Origin: Leptonema illini DSM 21528
GTDB taxonomy: Bacteria > Spirochaetota > Leptospiria > Leptospirales > Leptonemataceae
Direction of reading: 5' to 3'
DNA: 64,000 nt
Assembly: GCF_000243335.1 (NCBI RefSeq)
Contig: NZ_JH597775.1
Span: forward strand, 1 to 64,000
Within the stretch, counting starts at the first letter, position 1. The number at the start of each line of letters is the position of its first letter. Below are positions 25,211-33,550 of this stretch, piece by piece. The translations under genes and the position numbers were made by a program. The notes beneath the pieces were generated by a model. It saw only the letters and a list, made by a program, of their open reading frames with translations. It was not told the origin of the DNA and did no database searches.

Positions 25211-26481
25211 GCGACCTCCCTGATACGGCCGTTCAGGCGTCGCCATCCGCCCGAAAACTCCGGATCAAAGCAGAGCTCGGATAACGATTGCATGACCATC
25301 TGCACCCGCGCTCCCTCTGCGATCAGACGTTCGGCACAGTCCTGACGCAGACGCAGGCCGAGCGTATTGATGCCGATCAGATGGTCGCCGTCGAAGCACA
25401 GGCGAAGAAGATGCCGTTTGCCCTGCCGTTCATCCTGATAGAGAAAAGATCGCCCGCCCGTCACCTGACCGGCCACGATATACTCCAGCGAAAAGAACTT
25501 CGCCGAATTATAAAAAGGCTCGGGCGCGTACGTGCCGGCGCCGTCCGTCCACTGAGCGACGAGCGTCTCTGCCTGGTGACGTGCCGTATACCAGAGCTGT
25601 TCGATCCGACCGTCGATCTGTGCACAGTCTCCGATCGCATAAACATCCGGGGCCGACGTGCGAAAGAAGCCGTCCACGATGACTCCGCGATCAAGCGTAA
25701 TGCCCGACGACTGCAGGGCGGAAAGATTGGGCTGCACGCCGATGGTCACGCCGGCGAGGTTAGCCGGCAGGTGATCATGATCTGTGGTTACGGAACGAAG
25801 GCCGCCGTCAGCAGACCCTGTCCCGGCTTCTGAGTCGCCGGACTCCGATTCATTAAAAGAGAGCACCTGCCTGTTATACAGAACCTTTACATGCCGCTCG
25901 ATCTCTTTTGAAACGACGGCCGACTCTTCAGGCAAAAGCACCGAGTTCCAGTAAGAGGCTTCGCGCACAAGCATCGTGACCGGCTTCTTACGAGAGTGAA
26001 GCATCTCGGCCAGTTCGACGCCGATCAGGCCTCCGCCGATAATACAGGCCGGGCCGTCTGTCGAAGCAAGGCGACTTTCGAGGCGGATCAGGTCGCCTCG
26101 ATGATACAGGCCCTGGACGCCCTCAAGTGATTCGCCGGGCACGTTCAGGCGATGGGGCACAGAGCCCGTGGCAATTACCAGGCGATCGTAAGTAAGATCT
26201 GTCGGCTGCCCATTGTCAGCTGCATACTTTACGACTTTCTCTGTCGTATCTACATGCCGCACCGATCCCTGAATCAGATCGATTCCTTTATAGCTCTTAC
26301 GTTCATGAAGCTCGGTCTGACGGTCGGTCAGATGCCCCATAAAGGCATACATTAGAGCCGGCCTGGAAAAGGGATACCGCGCTTCTTCAGAGATCATCGT
26401 GATCTGCATATCAGGGTCCTGTCGGAGCAGACGGGCGACGGTTGAGCCGGCAATGCCGTTTCCAAGAATGAGAGTATGCAT
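25207..26481 (-). CDS. FAD-dependent NAD(P)H oxidoreductase (NirB-like N-domain type)
   Basis: A 424-residue pyridine nucleotide-disulfide type flavoprotein. GNGIAGSTVARLL (residue 7 on) binds the FAD ADP part, IATGSVPHRL is the second FAD contact, IIGGGLIGVELAEML is the NAD(P)H Rossmann motif, and DVYAIGDCAQI binds the FAD ribityl. The layout is like the N-terminal part of assimilatory nitrite reductase and rubredoxin reductases, but the siroheme or rubredoxin part is absent. It is the first gene of an operon with the polyferredoxin. Predicted to feed electrons from NAD(P)H to that protein; the final acceptor is unknown. Confidence 0.88.
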   Translation of the reverse strand: MHTLILGNGIAGSTVARLLRQDPDMQITMISEEARYPFSRPALMYAFMGHLTDRQTELHERKSYKGIDLIQGSVRHVDTTEKVVKYAADNGQPTDLTYDRLVIATGSVPHRLNVPGESLEGVQGLYHRGDLIRLESRLASTDGPACIIGGGLIGVELAEMLHSRKKPVTMLVREASYWNSVLLPEESAVVSKEIERHVKVLYNRQVLSFNESESGDSEAGTGSADGGLRSVTTDHDHLPANLAGVTIGVQPNLSALQSSGITLDRGVIVDGFFRTSAPDVYAIGDCAQIDGRIEQLWYTARHQAETLVAQWTDGAGTYAPEPFYNSAKFFSLEYIVAGQVTGGRSFLYQDERQGKRHLLRLCFDGDHLIGINTLGLRLRQDCAERLIAEGARVQMVMQSLSELCFDPEFSGGWRRLNGRIREVA

Positions 26482-26588
26482 CGTTCGTTATTCGAGAGTA
26501 GACATGCATCTGTGGCAAGGGAAAAACCGGAAGCCGTAGGACCCCGTTTCCATTTCCCTGCCACCGAAATACTGGAGGAAGATCATAC

Positions 26589-26625
26589 CTCTCTTCCTCT
26601 GTGTCCTCCCAACCTCTGTGGTTAT
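26589..26625. repeat. Half copy of the dispersed GC-rich repeat
   Basis: CTCTCTTCCTCTGTGTCCTC followed by CCAACCTCTGTGGTTATAC matches the right arm of the 48879 and 51092 elements, with no left arm. The rest of 26482-26718 has no gene that I can support. Confidence 0.45.
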
Positions 26626-26718
26626 ACTCTTTTCTCTTGCGAAATACTTGCCTGATCCCTTTCTCTCGGACCGGAAAAATCCTTGTGCCCGGGACGGCAG
26701 CGGCTGAGCTGCAATTGC

Positions 26719-27093
26719 ATGAGCGAATCGACGGGATGGGCCGTTTTTTTGATTCAGGGTCGCAATCTTTCCACCGAACAGCTGGAGAGCGCCCTTCACA
26801 TGAAGCCCGATTTTCTGCGCGAAGGTCGCGACGGCATGCGACACTGGCAGCTGAACAGCAGGCTTTCGGGAAGGCACTCGATAAACGAGCATGTCGAGGA
26901 TCTGCTCAAGCGCCTGTTGCCCGTACGCAAGGCCGTGCGCTCGTTGCCGGCCGGTCTTGAGGCGCGGTTTATCTGCTCGGTCATCACTCGCAACATCAGC
27001 CGCGGATCTTTCGAGCTTCCTGGCAATCTGCTTCTGCTCATCGGTTCTTTACAGTGTGTGCTCGAAGTCCATTTCGACGTAACGGAAGATTGA
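26719..27093 (+). CDS. DUF4279-like protein
   Basis: A 124-residue cytosolic protein. The order of elements fits DUF4279: a first strand (AVFLIQGRNLSTEQLESAL) with the typical S-x-E-x-V/L start, WQLNSRLSGRHSINEHVEDLLKRLLP (the W...L..H...L pattern), a helix RKAVRSLPAGLEARFICSVIT, and a final strand LLLIGSLQCVLEVHFDV. The function of the family is unknown, though some members lie near toxin or immunity genes. Start set at the inner ATG because the family begins close to this point; ATG 26683 is also in frame. It stands alone between the flavoprotein gene and the convergent shikimate kinase. Confidence 0.6.
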   Translation: MSESTGWAVFLIQGRNLSTEQLESALHMKPDFLREGRDGMRHWQLNSRLSGRHSINEHVEDLLKRLLPVRKAVRSLPAGLEARFICSVITRNISRGSFELPGNLLLLIGSLQCVLEVHFDVTED

Positions 27094-27134
27094 GGCCGGA
27101 CAGATGCAGGAGCCGGTCGTGAGAGTTCGTGGCC

Positions 27135-27671
27135 TCAGCTCTTATCGCGAAAATGAAAGAGCAGCTCTTCGATGCCTTCGTTGACGTCACGCCCCGAAAG
27201 ATCGAGCACGTAGTCGGCGGCCTTCTCATACCAGGGCAGGCGTCGGCGCAGCACGGCCTCGTAATCGGCGGCCAGTGTCGGTCTGTGGCTTGAGTCAAGC
27301 TCGCGCGAAAGCAGCCACTGCACGCTGCGCTTCAGATAGATCGTCGTGCATTTCTCGCGAAGAAGAGCGGCCTTGCGTTCAGAGAAATACTCGGAGCCGT
27401 CGGCGTCTACATCGACAAGGATTCCGCCGCCGCAATCGATAACGACTGCCGGCATGCCGGCCACTTTTTCAAGAAGCCTGTACTCGCGTTCGCGAAAGCC
27501 GGCCCAGCCTTCGGCGGCGACGATATCGCGTATGGGTAATCCGCCCGCCTCGTACGATATCAGCGTATCGGTAGAGAGCAGAAGCCGGTCCAGTCGCTTG
27601 GCGAATTTGCGCGAAAGGCGCGATTTTCCCGCTCCGCGCGGACCGATAAAGGCAAAGTTACGCAATGTCAT
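27135..27671 (-). CDS. aroK: Shikimate kinase
   Basis: A 178-residue P-loop kinase that phosphorylates shikimate in aromatic amino acid synthesis. FIGPRGAGKSRLSRKFA is the Walker A, the Asp in LLSTDTLI is the conserved metal/shikimate contact, FREREYRLLEKV carries the shikimate-binding Arg and Glu, DCGGGILVD is the GGG motif, and HRPTL is the lid region. Length is normal. ATG at 27671 gives the family start; an ATG five codons upstream exists. It converges with the DUF4279-like gene and lies downstream of the HDOD and cheD genes on the same strand. Confidence 0.85.
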   Translation of the reverse strand: MTLRNFAFIGPRGAGKSRLSRKFAKRLDRLLLSTDTLISYEAGGLPIRDIVAAEGWAGFREREYRLLEKVAGMPAVVIDCGGGILVDVDADGSEYFSERKAALLREKCTTIYLKRSVQWLLSRELDSSHRPTLAADYEAVLRRRLPWYEKAADYVLDLSGRDVNEGIEELLFHFRDKS

Positions 27672-27731
27672 CCCGTCGTCCCGCATATCACAAGTGATCT
27701 CTGCAAAAGCATCCGTGCCGTTTTTTGAAAC

Positions 27732-28595
27732 CTAAATGTCGCGCAGCTCTTTTAACGATTCAAGCAGCTCGGGCAGATCTTCATAGTAGGCCCTGATATT
27801 TGCGTCCGTCAGGCCAAGGGCGGCGACGGCATCGGTGCTCAGATGTTCGGATAACCCTCCCGCATCGACGCCGATACCGGCCGACAGGGTGATCCAGTTC
27901 GCCACATGAATCAGGTTGGTGAGCTCGGGATTCATCTTCGCCTTCTCGGGCGTGTAGTTATACAGCGCCGCCTCGACAAGCTCCGACGGGAAGTTCCATT
28001 TTTTGAGTAGGATGGCTCCGACCTCGCTATGATTGTAGCCCATGTATTTCTTTTCAAGCTCGGTGAAGCGCTGATTCGGATTCTGCTTCGTCTCCATCGA
28101 GATCTGCACGTATGCCTTGCGAAAGACCTGCGAGAGCACGACCTTGCCGACGTCGTGCAGAAGCCCGGCCGTGAAAGCGACATCGGCCGGCGTTTTCGTC
28201 TTGCGATCCTCGGCGATTTTCGAAGCAAGAGAGGCGACGACGATGCAGTGATCCCACATGTCGCGCTCTTCAAGCCTGTAACCGGTGACGGGTTGCTTGA
28301 GAATGCCGCGCGCCGCCGAGACCATGACGATATCTTTCACCGTTTTCAGACCGAGGATCACGATGGCCTCGTGAACGGATCGTATCTCCCGTGACGGATG
28401 ATAGTAGGCCGAGTTCGAGATGCGCAGAATATCGGACGTGAGCCCGAGATCCTTCGAGATCTCTTTTGCGACGGCCTGAAAATCGGCGTCGGGATCACGC
28501 ACCATCTGCAGCACTTTATGTACGATATCGGGAAAAGAAGGTAAACGCTCCAGATCGCCGAGTAGCTGATCGATTTCCTGTTTGAGTTGAGACAT
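27732..28595 (-). CDS. HDOD-domain signalling protein
   Basis: A 287-residue HDOD protein. LERLPSFPDIVHKVLQMVRDP is the N-terminal HDOD helix, TSDILRISNSAYYHPSREIRSVHEAIVILGLKTVKDIVM the core, and AGLLHDVGKVVLSQ retains an HD pair, unlike the protein at 7243-8091. GYNHSEVGAILLKKWNFPSELVEA also keeps an HxxxG pattern, so phosphohydrolase activity cannot be excluded. It is directly downstream of cheD (15 bases) and so probably works with chemotaxis or motility control. ATG start follows the cheD stop. Confidence 0.9.
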   Translation of the reverse strand: MSQLKQEIDQLLGDLERLPSFPDIVHKVLQMVRDPDADFQAVAKEISKDLGLTSDILRISNSAYYHPSREIRSVHEAIVILGLKTVKDIVMVSAARGILKQPVTGYRLEERDMWDHCIVVASLASKIAEDRKTKTPADVAFTAGLLHDVGKVVLSQVFRKAYVQISMETKQNPNQRFTELEKKYMGYNHSEVGAILLKKWNFPSELVEAALYNYTPEKAKMNPELTNLIHVANWITLSAGIGVDAGGLSEHLSTDAVAALGLTDANIRAYYEDLPELLESLKELRDI

Positions 28596-28610
28596 GATGC
28601 ACCCTGTATT

Positions 28611-29108
28611 TCAAGCTTTGTAGATGTAGCGTTCCTGCGTTCCGCTGCGCAGCAGAATGCGGCCGTCGTCGAGAAAGAAGGTGATCGTGCGACCGCTGCT
28701 TCCCCCCACATCTTCTTCTATGATGGCGATGCCTTCTTTTTCAAGGGTCGCCCTGCTCACGGCGACGTTGCTCTCGCCTATGTTATGAAAGAACTTTGAT
28801 TTATCGGCATCAAACATCGAGGCTCCGCCGAAAAGACGGGCCGTCAGATTCGCTTTATCGATGCCCTGGCGTTGCAGCTCGCGAAGCAGCTCTTCGATAG
28901 CCGTGCGTGCATACTTGCCTTTTTGCGCGATCTTTCCCGCCGGAGGTTCATCGAGCAGGGCATGGCACATTCCGCCTGCGCGATCTTTTTTCGAATAGAG
29001 TACGATGCCGACACAGGAACCGAGCGTGGTACGCAGAGCATCGGGATGCTTTGCCGTCTTCCACTCAGACACGCCGACATGAATGACACTGCTGTTTTCC
29101 GTTTTCAG
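28611..29108 (-). CDS. cheD: Chemoreceptor glutamine deamidase CheD, likely non-ATG (CTG) start
   Basis: A 165-residue CheD that deamidates glutamines of chemoreceptors and binds CheC. Cys32 (TTLGSCVGIVLY) and His49 (GMCHALLDEP), spaced by 17, with a Thr just before LGSC, form the catalytic set; RLFGGASMF and SRATLEKEGIAII are further family motifs. The first canonical start, GTG 29072, would cut off the conserved VIHVG strand and has no ribosome site. The frame is open upstream to a CTG at 29106-29108 with GGAG seven bases before it, so I place the start there. Followed by the HDOD gene in one transcript. Confidence 0.85.
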   Translation of the reverse strand: MKTENSSVIHVGVSEWKTAKHPDALRTTLGSCVGIVLYSKKDRAGGMCHALLDEPPAGKIAQKGKYARTAIEELLRELQRQGIDKANLTARLFGGASMFDADKSKFFHNIGESNVAVSRATLEKEGIAIIEEDVGGSSGRTITFFLDDGRILLRSGTQERYIYKA

Positions 29109-29257
29109 GGCCGATCTCCTGAGATTGGGGATGGGAGCAAGCTCCGATCTTCACCGTATCAGGCGACGACAACTCCTGTCAAAAAGAAATCATCGGTGAT
29201 TGAAACTTGTGGAAAAAGAACGCACGCCCGAGAAACCGGTGCAATTCAGAGAGATCT

Positions 29258-30586
29258 ATGGCTTCCATTGCAAAGAAAAAGACAACTCCAGCAAAGAAAA
29301 AGGCAACACCGCCCCGAAAAAGCTCCGTCACCGGAGTGAAAGGCCCTTATGAAATCCTCACCGTCGGCACCGACGAGGTCTTCGTGCTCGGTACCGCGCA
29401 TATTTCGCGATCGTCGGTCGAAGATGTAGAGCAGGCCATCGCTAAATGGAAGCCCGACGTGGTCTGCGTCGAACTCTGCAGGCCGCGACATGAAGCCCTG
29501 CTTGATCCCGATCGCTGGAAGAAGATGGATCTGACGAAGGTCATTCGCGAGAAGAAACTTGCGCTGCTTGCAAGTAATCTCATCCTCTCTTCTTTTCAGA
29601 AGAAGATAGGCGACCAGACGGGCGTGCGTCCCGGCGAAGAGATGCGGCGCGCCTCAGAGCTTGCGCGCGAAAAGGGCCTGGAGCTTGTCTTTATCGATCG
29701 CGAGATACGCACGACGCTTTCGCGGGCCTGGGCGAAGGTAGGCTTCTTTTCAAAGATGTGGCTGAGCAGCTATCTGCTCACGTCCCTTCTTGTAAAAGAG
29801 GAGGTCAGCGCCGAAGAGGTCGAAGAGATGAAGCAGAAGGACGTGCTTGAAGATCTCTTCTCGAATCTGCCGCGTCAGTATCAGAGCGTTAAAGAGGTGA
29901 TCCTCGACGAACGCGACGCCTACCTGGCCGAGAATACACGTCGCGTCGCCCTGAGCCATGCAGAGGTCGAGCGACACGATCATGAGACGAAATCCTCTTC
30001 TAAGAAAAAGCGTCGCATCCTCTCTGTCGTCGGGGCCGGGCACCTGCCGGGCATCCTGCGTACTCTGAAAGAGAACCGCCCGGTCGATTTAGTCGAGCTG
30101 CGCACGATTCCGAAGCCGCGGCCCTGGCGGAATCTCTTTATCTGGATTGGCGCCTCGATCTTTCTGTTTCTTGTCGGCCTCTATATTACGTTAGGCGGTC
30201 AGGAAGCGGCCGAGCAGGCGCTGCTTGCCTGGGTCGTCGCGCGAAGCGCCGGCGCCGGCATCGGAGCCGTTCTTTCCGGGGCGCATCCGCTGACGATCCT
30301 CGCTACAGTCGTTATGGCACCTATCGTTCCGCTCATACCCGGTTCCAGGCTCTGGATGTTCTCGGCCCTGGTCGAGGTCTGGCGTCGCAAGCCGCGCGTC
30401 GAAGACTTTGAGAATATCGCCGACGATACCGAAACGGCATCGGGACTGTTCCGCTCCCTCTACAAGAATCGCGTCGTGCATCTGTTCTGGGTCACGTTTC
30501 TTGTTTCAATGGGGTTAACGATCGGTAACCTGGAGATCCTGCGCCGCATCCTGACCGGGCTTTTTACACAGATCGGCTGGATGTAG
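29258..30586 (+). CDS. TraB-family membrane protein
   Basis: A 442-residue TraB/GumN-type protein. The N-terminus is lysine-rich (AKKKTTPAKKKATPPRK), then GTDEVFVLGTAHISRSSVEDVEQAI gives the family GTxH motif and VVCVELCRPRHEAL the conserved ExxxxR motif. VVGAGHLPGI (about residue 270) is the second GxxH block. Three or four membrane helices fill the C-terminal part. A metalloprotease-like (Tiki) fold is proposed for the family; bacterial function is not settled, though archaeal and enterococcal members were linked to pheromone shutdown. Start at the ATG at 29258; the longer frame starts at 29207. Confidence 0.85.
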   Translation: MASIAKKKTTPAKKKATPPRKSSVTGVKGPYEILTVGTDEVFVLGTAHISRSSVEDVEQAIAKWKPDVVCVELCRPRHEALLDPDRWKKMDLTKVIREKKLALLASNLILSSFQKKIGDQTGVRPGEEMRRASELAREKGLELVFIDREIRTTLSRAWAKVGFFSKMWLSSYLLTSLLVKEEVSAEEVEEMKQKDVLEDLFSNLPRQYQSVKEVILDERDAYLAENTRRVALSHAEVERHDHETKSSSKKKRRILSVVGAGHLPGILRTLKENRPVDLVELRTIPKPRPWRNLFIWIGASIFLFLVGLYITLGGQEAAEQALLAWVVARSAGAGIGAVLSGAHPLTILATVVMAPIVPLIPGSRLWMFSALVEVWRRKPRVEDFENIADDTETASGLFRSLYKNRVVHLFWVTFLVSMGLTIGNLEILRRILTGLFTQIGWM

Positions 30587-30666
30587 AGAGGGGCGGTCAG
30601 ATGAGGCCGCCCGACGAAGCCGCCCGGGGCCCTATCTTCCCGTAGAAGCCATATTTGAGATGGCGT

Positions 30667-32061
30667 TTAGCCGAGTCGCGTGATCGAAACGGCGGTCGGA
30701 AGCGGATTCTCAAGCGCCACATCACCCTCGATATCGGCCGGCACATCAAAGATCACCGCACCCTTCACGCTGAGCCGACGACACTTGAGAAGAGACGGCA
30801 CGACGGGAACAAGATGCTCGAAGTCGTCGATCTTCTTGTAGTTATCATCGAGCACGACGACGGGCTCTTCTCCCTTTCGGTCGGGATGCAGCACAAGCGC
30901 CCCATCGTCGTCGATCATGCAGGCGTCGCTGCGACGCACAAGCAGATCGGAGCAGTTCTTTACCGGAGCGAACCGGCTTCGCGGAACGCGCACCACGCCC
31001 GTGCGCGCAAACTGACCGATGCCCGCTCCCATAGCGCATTCAAGCTGAAGCACCTTCGTTCCGCGCGTCTCTTTCGGGTTCACGATCAGCGAGAGATCAA
31101 GAGGCCCTTCGCTCATACGCTCTTTCAGGGCGATCAGATCGATCCACAGGTTATTAATGTTGAAATCGGCGAAGCGTTGCGTATTCTCGAAATCCATCTT
31201 ATTGGCCGGCGGCACCTGCGCCGTTTCAAGAAGCTGAATGCGTCCCGTCTTCGCATGCCTGAAAAGCACGCCGCCTTTAATATCGGCCGCCGTCTTCGGC
31301 GTCACCTCGCTCAGGAACTGCAGATCACGACGTACGAATTCGGCGAGAATGCCCGGATGAAAGGTCGCCCCGAGGTTGTCGCCGTTTGATAAAAAGGCAT
31401 ATCGGATGCCGCGCGAAAGCAGCTGATCGAGCAGGCCCGACACCTGAAGAGCCGGGAAGATATCGCCGTGTCCGGGCGGGCACCAGTCCTCGCCGTCCGT
31501 GCCGTCTCCGATCGGGAGCAGGGTCGTCGCATCAAGCCTGGGCACCCTGTTCTGCACAAAGGTGGAAGGCACATCGCCGTTCAGCTTAGCGATGCCTTTA
31601 TGCTTTCGCGTCGCCTCATCGGTATTAAATGAGTTCATGAAAAGCAGGGGAATATTCGCTCCGCTTTTCTTGCGAAGAATCTGCAGCTGCTTCAGAATGA
31701 TATCGAGAAAGTTCATCCCATCTCGAACGGGCAGAAGCGTTTTCGGACCGGCCAGGCCCATCGACGTTCCCAGGCCTCCGTTCAGTTTAATGATGACGGT
31801 CTTCTCAAGCATCCCCTTCATGTCGGCATCGTTTATATCCACGGAGGGAATCGTATGCAGGTCGAAGATCTCTTCGCGCTTCAGATCCTTGATCTCTGCA
31901 AAGTCGATGAGGCCCGTTTCGCCCGCATGCACGCGCCTGACCTTCGCGAGAAAATCATCGAGTACGATGGCATGCAATCCGGCGGCCTTCATGCGCGCAG
32001 AGATGCTCTTCTCGATCTCTTCGAAGGGAAGATGTGCAAAGGAAAGATGTGCGAAACTCAT
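30667..32061 (-). CDS. UTP-glucose-1-phosphate uridylyltransferase (eukaryotic-type UDPGP family)
   Basis: A 464-residue UDP-sugar pyrophosphorylase making UDP-glucose (or UDP-N-acetylhexosamine). KLNGGLGTSMGLAGPKTLLPV is the UTP-binding signature, and NNLWIDL and ECAMGAGI are further conserved segments; the eukaryotic-type layout is usual in spirochaetes. At the N-terminus, FAHLSFAHLPFEE shows a short tandem duplication, so the true start may vary. Cytosolic. It stands 64 bases downstream of hemA on the same strand and may be cotranscribed. Which sugar it prefers cannot be told from the motifs. Confidence 0.88.
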   Translation of the reverse strand: MSFAHLSFAHLPFEEIEKSISARMKAAGLHAIVLDDFLAKVRRVHAGETGLIDFAEIKDLKREEIFDLHTIPSVDINDADMKGMLEKTVIIKLNGGLGTSMGLAGPKTLLPVRDGMNFLDIILKQLQILRKKSGANIPLLFMNSFNTDEATRKHKGIAKLNGDVPSTFVQNRVPRLDATTLLPIGDGTDGEDWCPPGHGDIFPALQVSGLLDQLLSRGIRYAFLSNGDNLGATFHPGILAEFVRRDLQFLSEVTPKTAADIKGGVLFRHAKTGRIQLLETAQVPPANKMDFENTQRFADFNINNLWIDLIALKERMSEGPLDLSLIVNPKETRGTKVLQLECAMGAGIGQFARTGVVRVPRSRFAPVKNCSDLLVRRSDACMIDDDGALVLHPDRKGEEPVVVLDDNYKKIDDFEHLVPVVPSLLKCRRLSVKGAVIFDVPADIEGDVALENPLPTAVSITRLG

Positions 32062-32124
32062 AAAGAGAGACTGGCAGGCCAATCCTGCGTGTCAAAAGGA
32101 ATTTCGTCGTGTTAGAAAAGCGGA

Positions 32125-33357
32125 TCAGTTCTGGCCGTTTTTATCGTAGTAGAACTTGAGCACGCGCTCCACGCCGACGCGGTGGATGCGATTCATATCA
32201 CGGTTAAAGCGGATGGCCCAATCATGCAGGATGCGACGATCGCGGCTGCTCAGATGCGCGAGGTGTCCGTTCAGTAGAAGCTCAAGCTTTTCGCGCGAGC
32301 GATCGAGAACGTCTTTCTGGAATTCGCGAAGCACCGGCGCCGAGACCTGGGCGATCCACTCCGCCTCAAGTCTGTACTTTGCCTCTTCCACATACGACGA
32401 CGCCTTTGCCGCCGCCTCTTCGCGCCGGGCACGATTCTCTTCAAGCCGACGCTTGATCGTTTCCAGGCCGATAAAGCGGCAGAGCGGCTTTGCATCCTCT
32501 GCCGTATCGGCGGGCAGGGCAAGGTCGACGATGACGGGCTTCTGCCCGTGAAGAGTGTTCAGAGATGAGAGCAGGGAGGCCGTAAGCACAGGCTCGTTTG
32601 ATGAGGTGGCCGTAAGAATCGCACGTACCGGACCGACGGCGCCCGGATTGGCGACGAACTCGTCGAAGGAAAGCGTCTGCGCATGAAGCGAGGCGGCCGT
32701 ATCGGCGATCTTTGACACGGTGCGGTTCACCATCACAAGCTGACGTCCGCCCCATTTATAGATATACTCGGCGCCGGCCTTGCTCATAGGGCCCGAACCG
32801 ATGACGACGATGACGCCTTCAGACGAAGCAAAGCCGCCCAGAGCCTCTTCCATATGCCGGACGGCCAGTGAAGAAATCGAAAGCGGAAGGTTGGCCGGAA
32901 TATGGCTGCGGATCTCTCGCGACTCGCGAAAGACACCCTGAACAAGCTGATGCAGATGCGTATCCAGCGAGCCGGTCTCAACGGCCTGACGCACGGCCTC
33001 TTTCAACTGATGGCGGATCTCGGTCTCACCGAGAACCATCGACTCAAGGCCAGAGGCCAGACGCAGCAGATGCGTGACGACGGGACGTCCCGTCAGATGA
33101 GCAGGCGTAATGCCGTGTGTGGGCGGCAGTTTTTCAATCAGAGTATCATAGAAATGCAGATGTTTCGCCGGATCTGCGATCGTATAGAGGATCTCGACGC
33201 GATTGCAGGTGGAGAGCAGCAGAACGCCGTCGACCTTTTCTTCAAGGCCCTGCATCAGATCAAGCAGTTGCAGAAGGTCGAAGCCCTTCCAGCAGCTGAG
33301 ATCGCCGAGGTTTTCGGTCATGTCGTGACTGATGCGGATGAGGCCAAGGCGATTCAT
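32125..33357 (-). CDS. hemA: Glutamyl-tRNA reductase
   Basis: A 410-residue enzyme starting the C5 pathway of tetrapyrrole synthesis: glutamyl-tRNA(Glu) to glutamate-1-semialdehyde with NADPH. The catalytic Cys lies in LLSTCNRVEILY, and ASGLESMVLGETEI is the diagnostic motif. VIVVIGSGPMSKAGAEYIYKWG is the NADPH Rossmann motif, and a helical dimerisation domain ends the protein. The ATG at 33357 follows a TTG by three bases. A perfect palindrome at 33427-33449 lies 70 bases upstream, so expression is likely controlled by a Fur-family repressor. Confidence 0.93.
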   Translation of the reverse strand: MNRLGLIRISHDMTENLGDLSCWKGFDLLQLLDLMQGLEEKVDGVLLLSTCNRVEILYTIADPAKHLHFYDTLIEKLPPTHGITPAHLTGRPVVTHLLRLASGLESMVLGETEIRHQLKEAVRQAVETGSLDTHLHQLVQGVFRESREIRSHIPANLPLSISSLAVRHMEEALGGFASSEGVIVVIGSGPMSKAGAEYIYKWGGRQLVMVNRTVSKIADTAASLHAQTLSFDEFVANPGAVGPVRAILTATSSNEPVLTASLLSSLNTLHGQKPVIVDLALPADTAEDAKPLCRFIGLETIKRRLEENRARREEAAAKASSYVEEAKYRLEAEWIAQVSAPVLREFQKDVLDRSREKLELLLNGHLAHLSSRDRRILHDWAIRFNRDMNRIHRVGVERVLKFYYDKNGQN

Positions 33358-33426
33358 CAATTCTCAGCGTAGCGTACATAGAATCGGAGTTGTCAGAGAG
33401 TTGTCAGAAGTTATCATTACCGGTTA

Positions 33427-33449
33427 TTTTTGAGACTCAGTCTCAAAAA
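33427..33449. promoter_or_regulatory. Perfect 23-base palindrome, Fur-like operator between hemA and the ATPase gene
   Basis: The core TGAGACT-C-AGTCTCA has perfect 7-1-7 symmetry and is extended by four T/A pairs on each side. It can serve either the hemA promoter (minus strand) or the ATPase gene (plus strand). Two near copies exist at 8281 and 51503. Direct repeats of GTTGTCAGA lie nearby at 33390-33411. Confidence 0.65.
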
Positions 33450-33550
33450 GTTCTGGGATGCTCCATGCTTTACCTCTCCTACGATTATTTGTTCCGCTCG
33501 ATCAGGAAAACTCTGGACGACTGGAAGCATGGGCTCGATTTATTGAATAC

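Noticed and set aside
33390-33411. Direct repeat GTTGTCAGA as part of a CRISPR-like array
   Set aside because: Only two units without spacers of regular length; no cas gene in the window.
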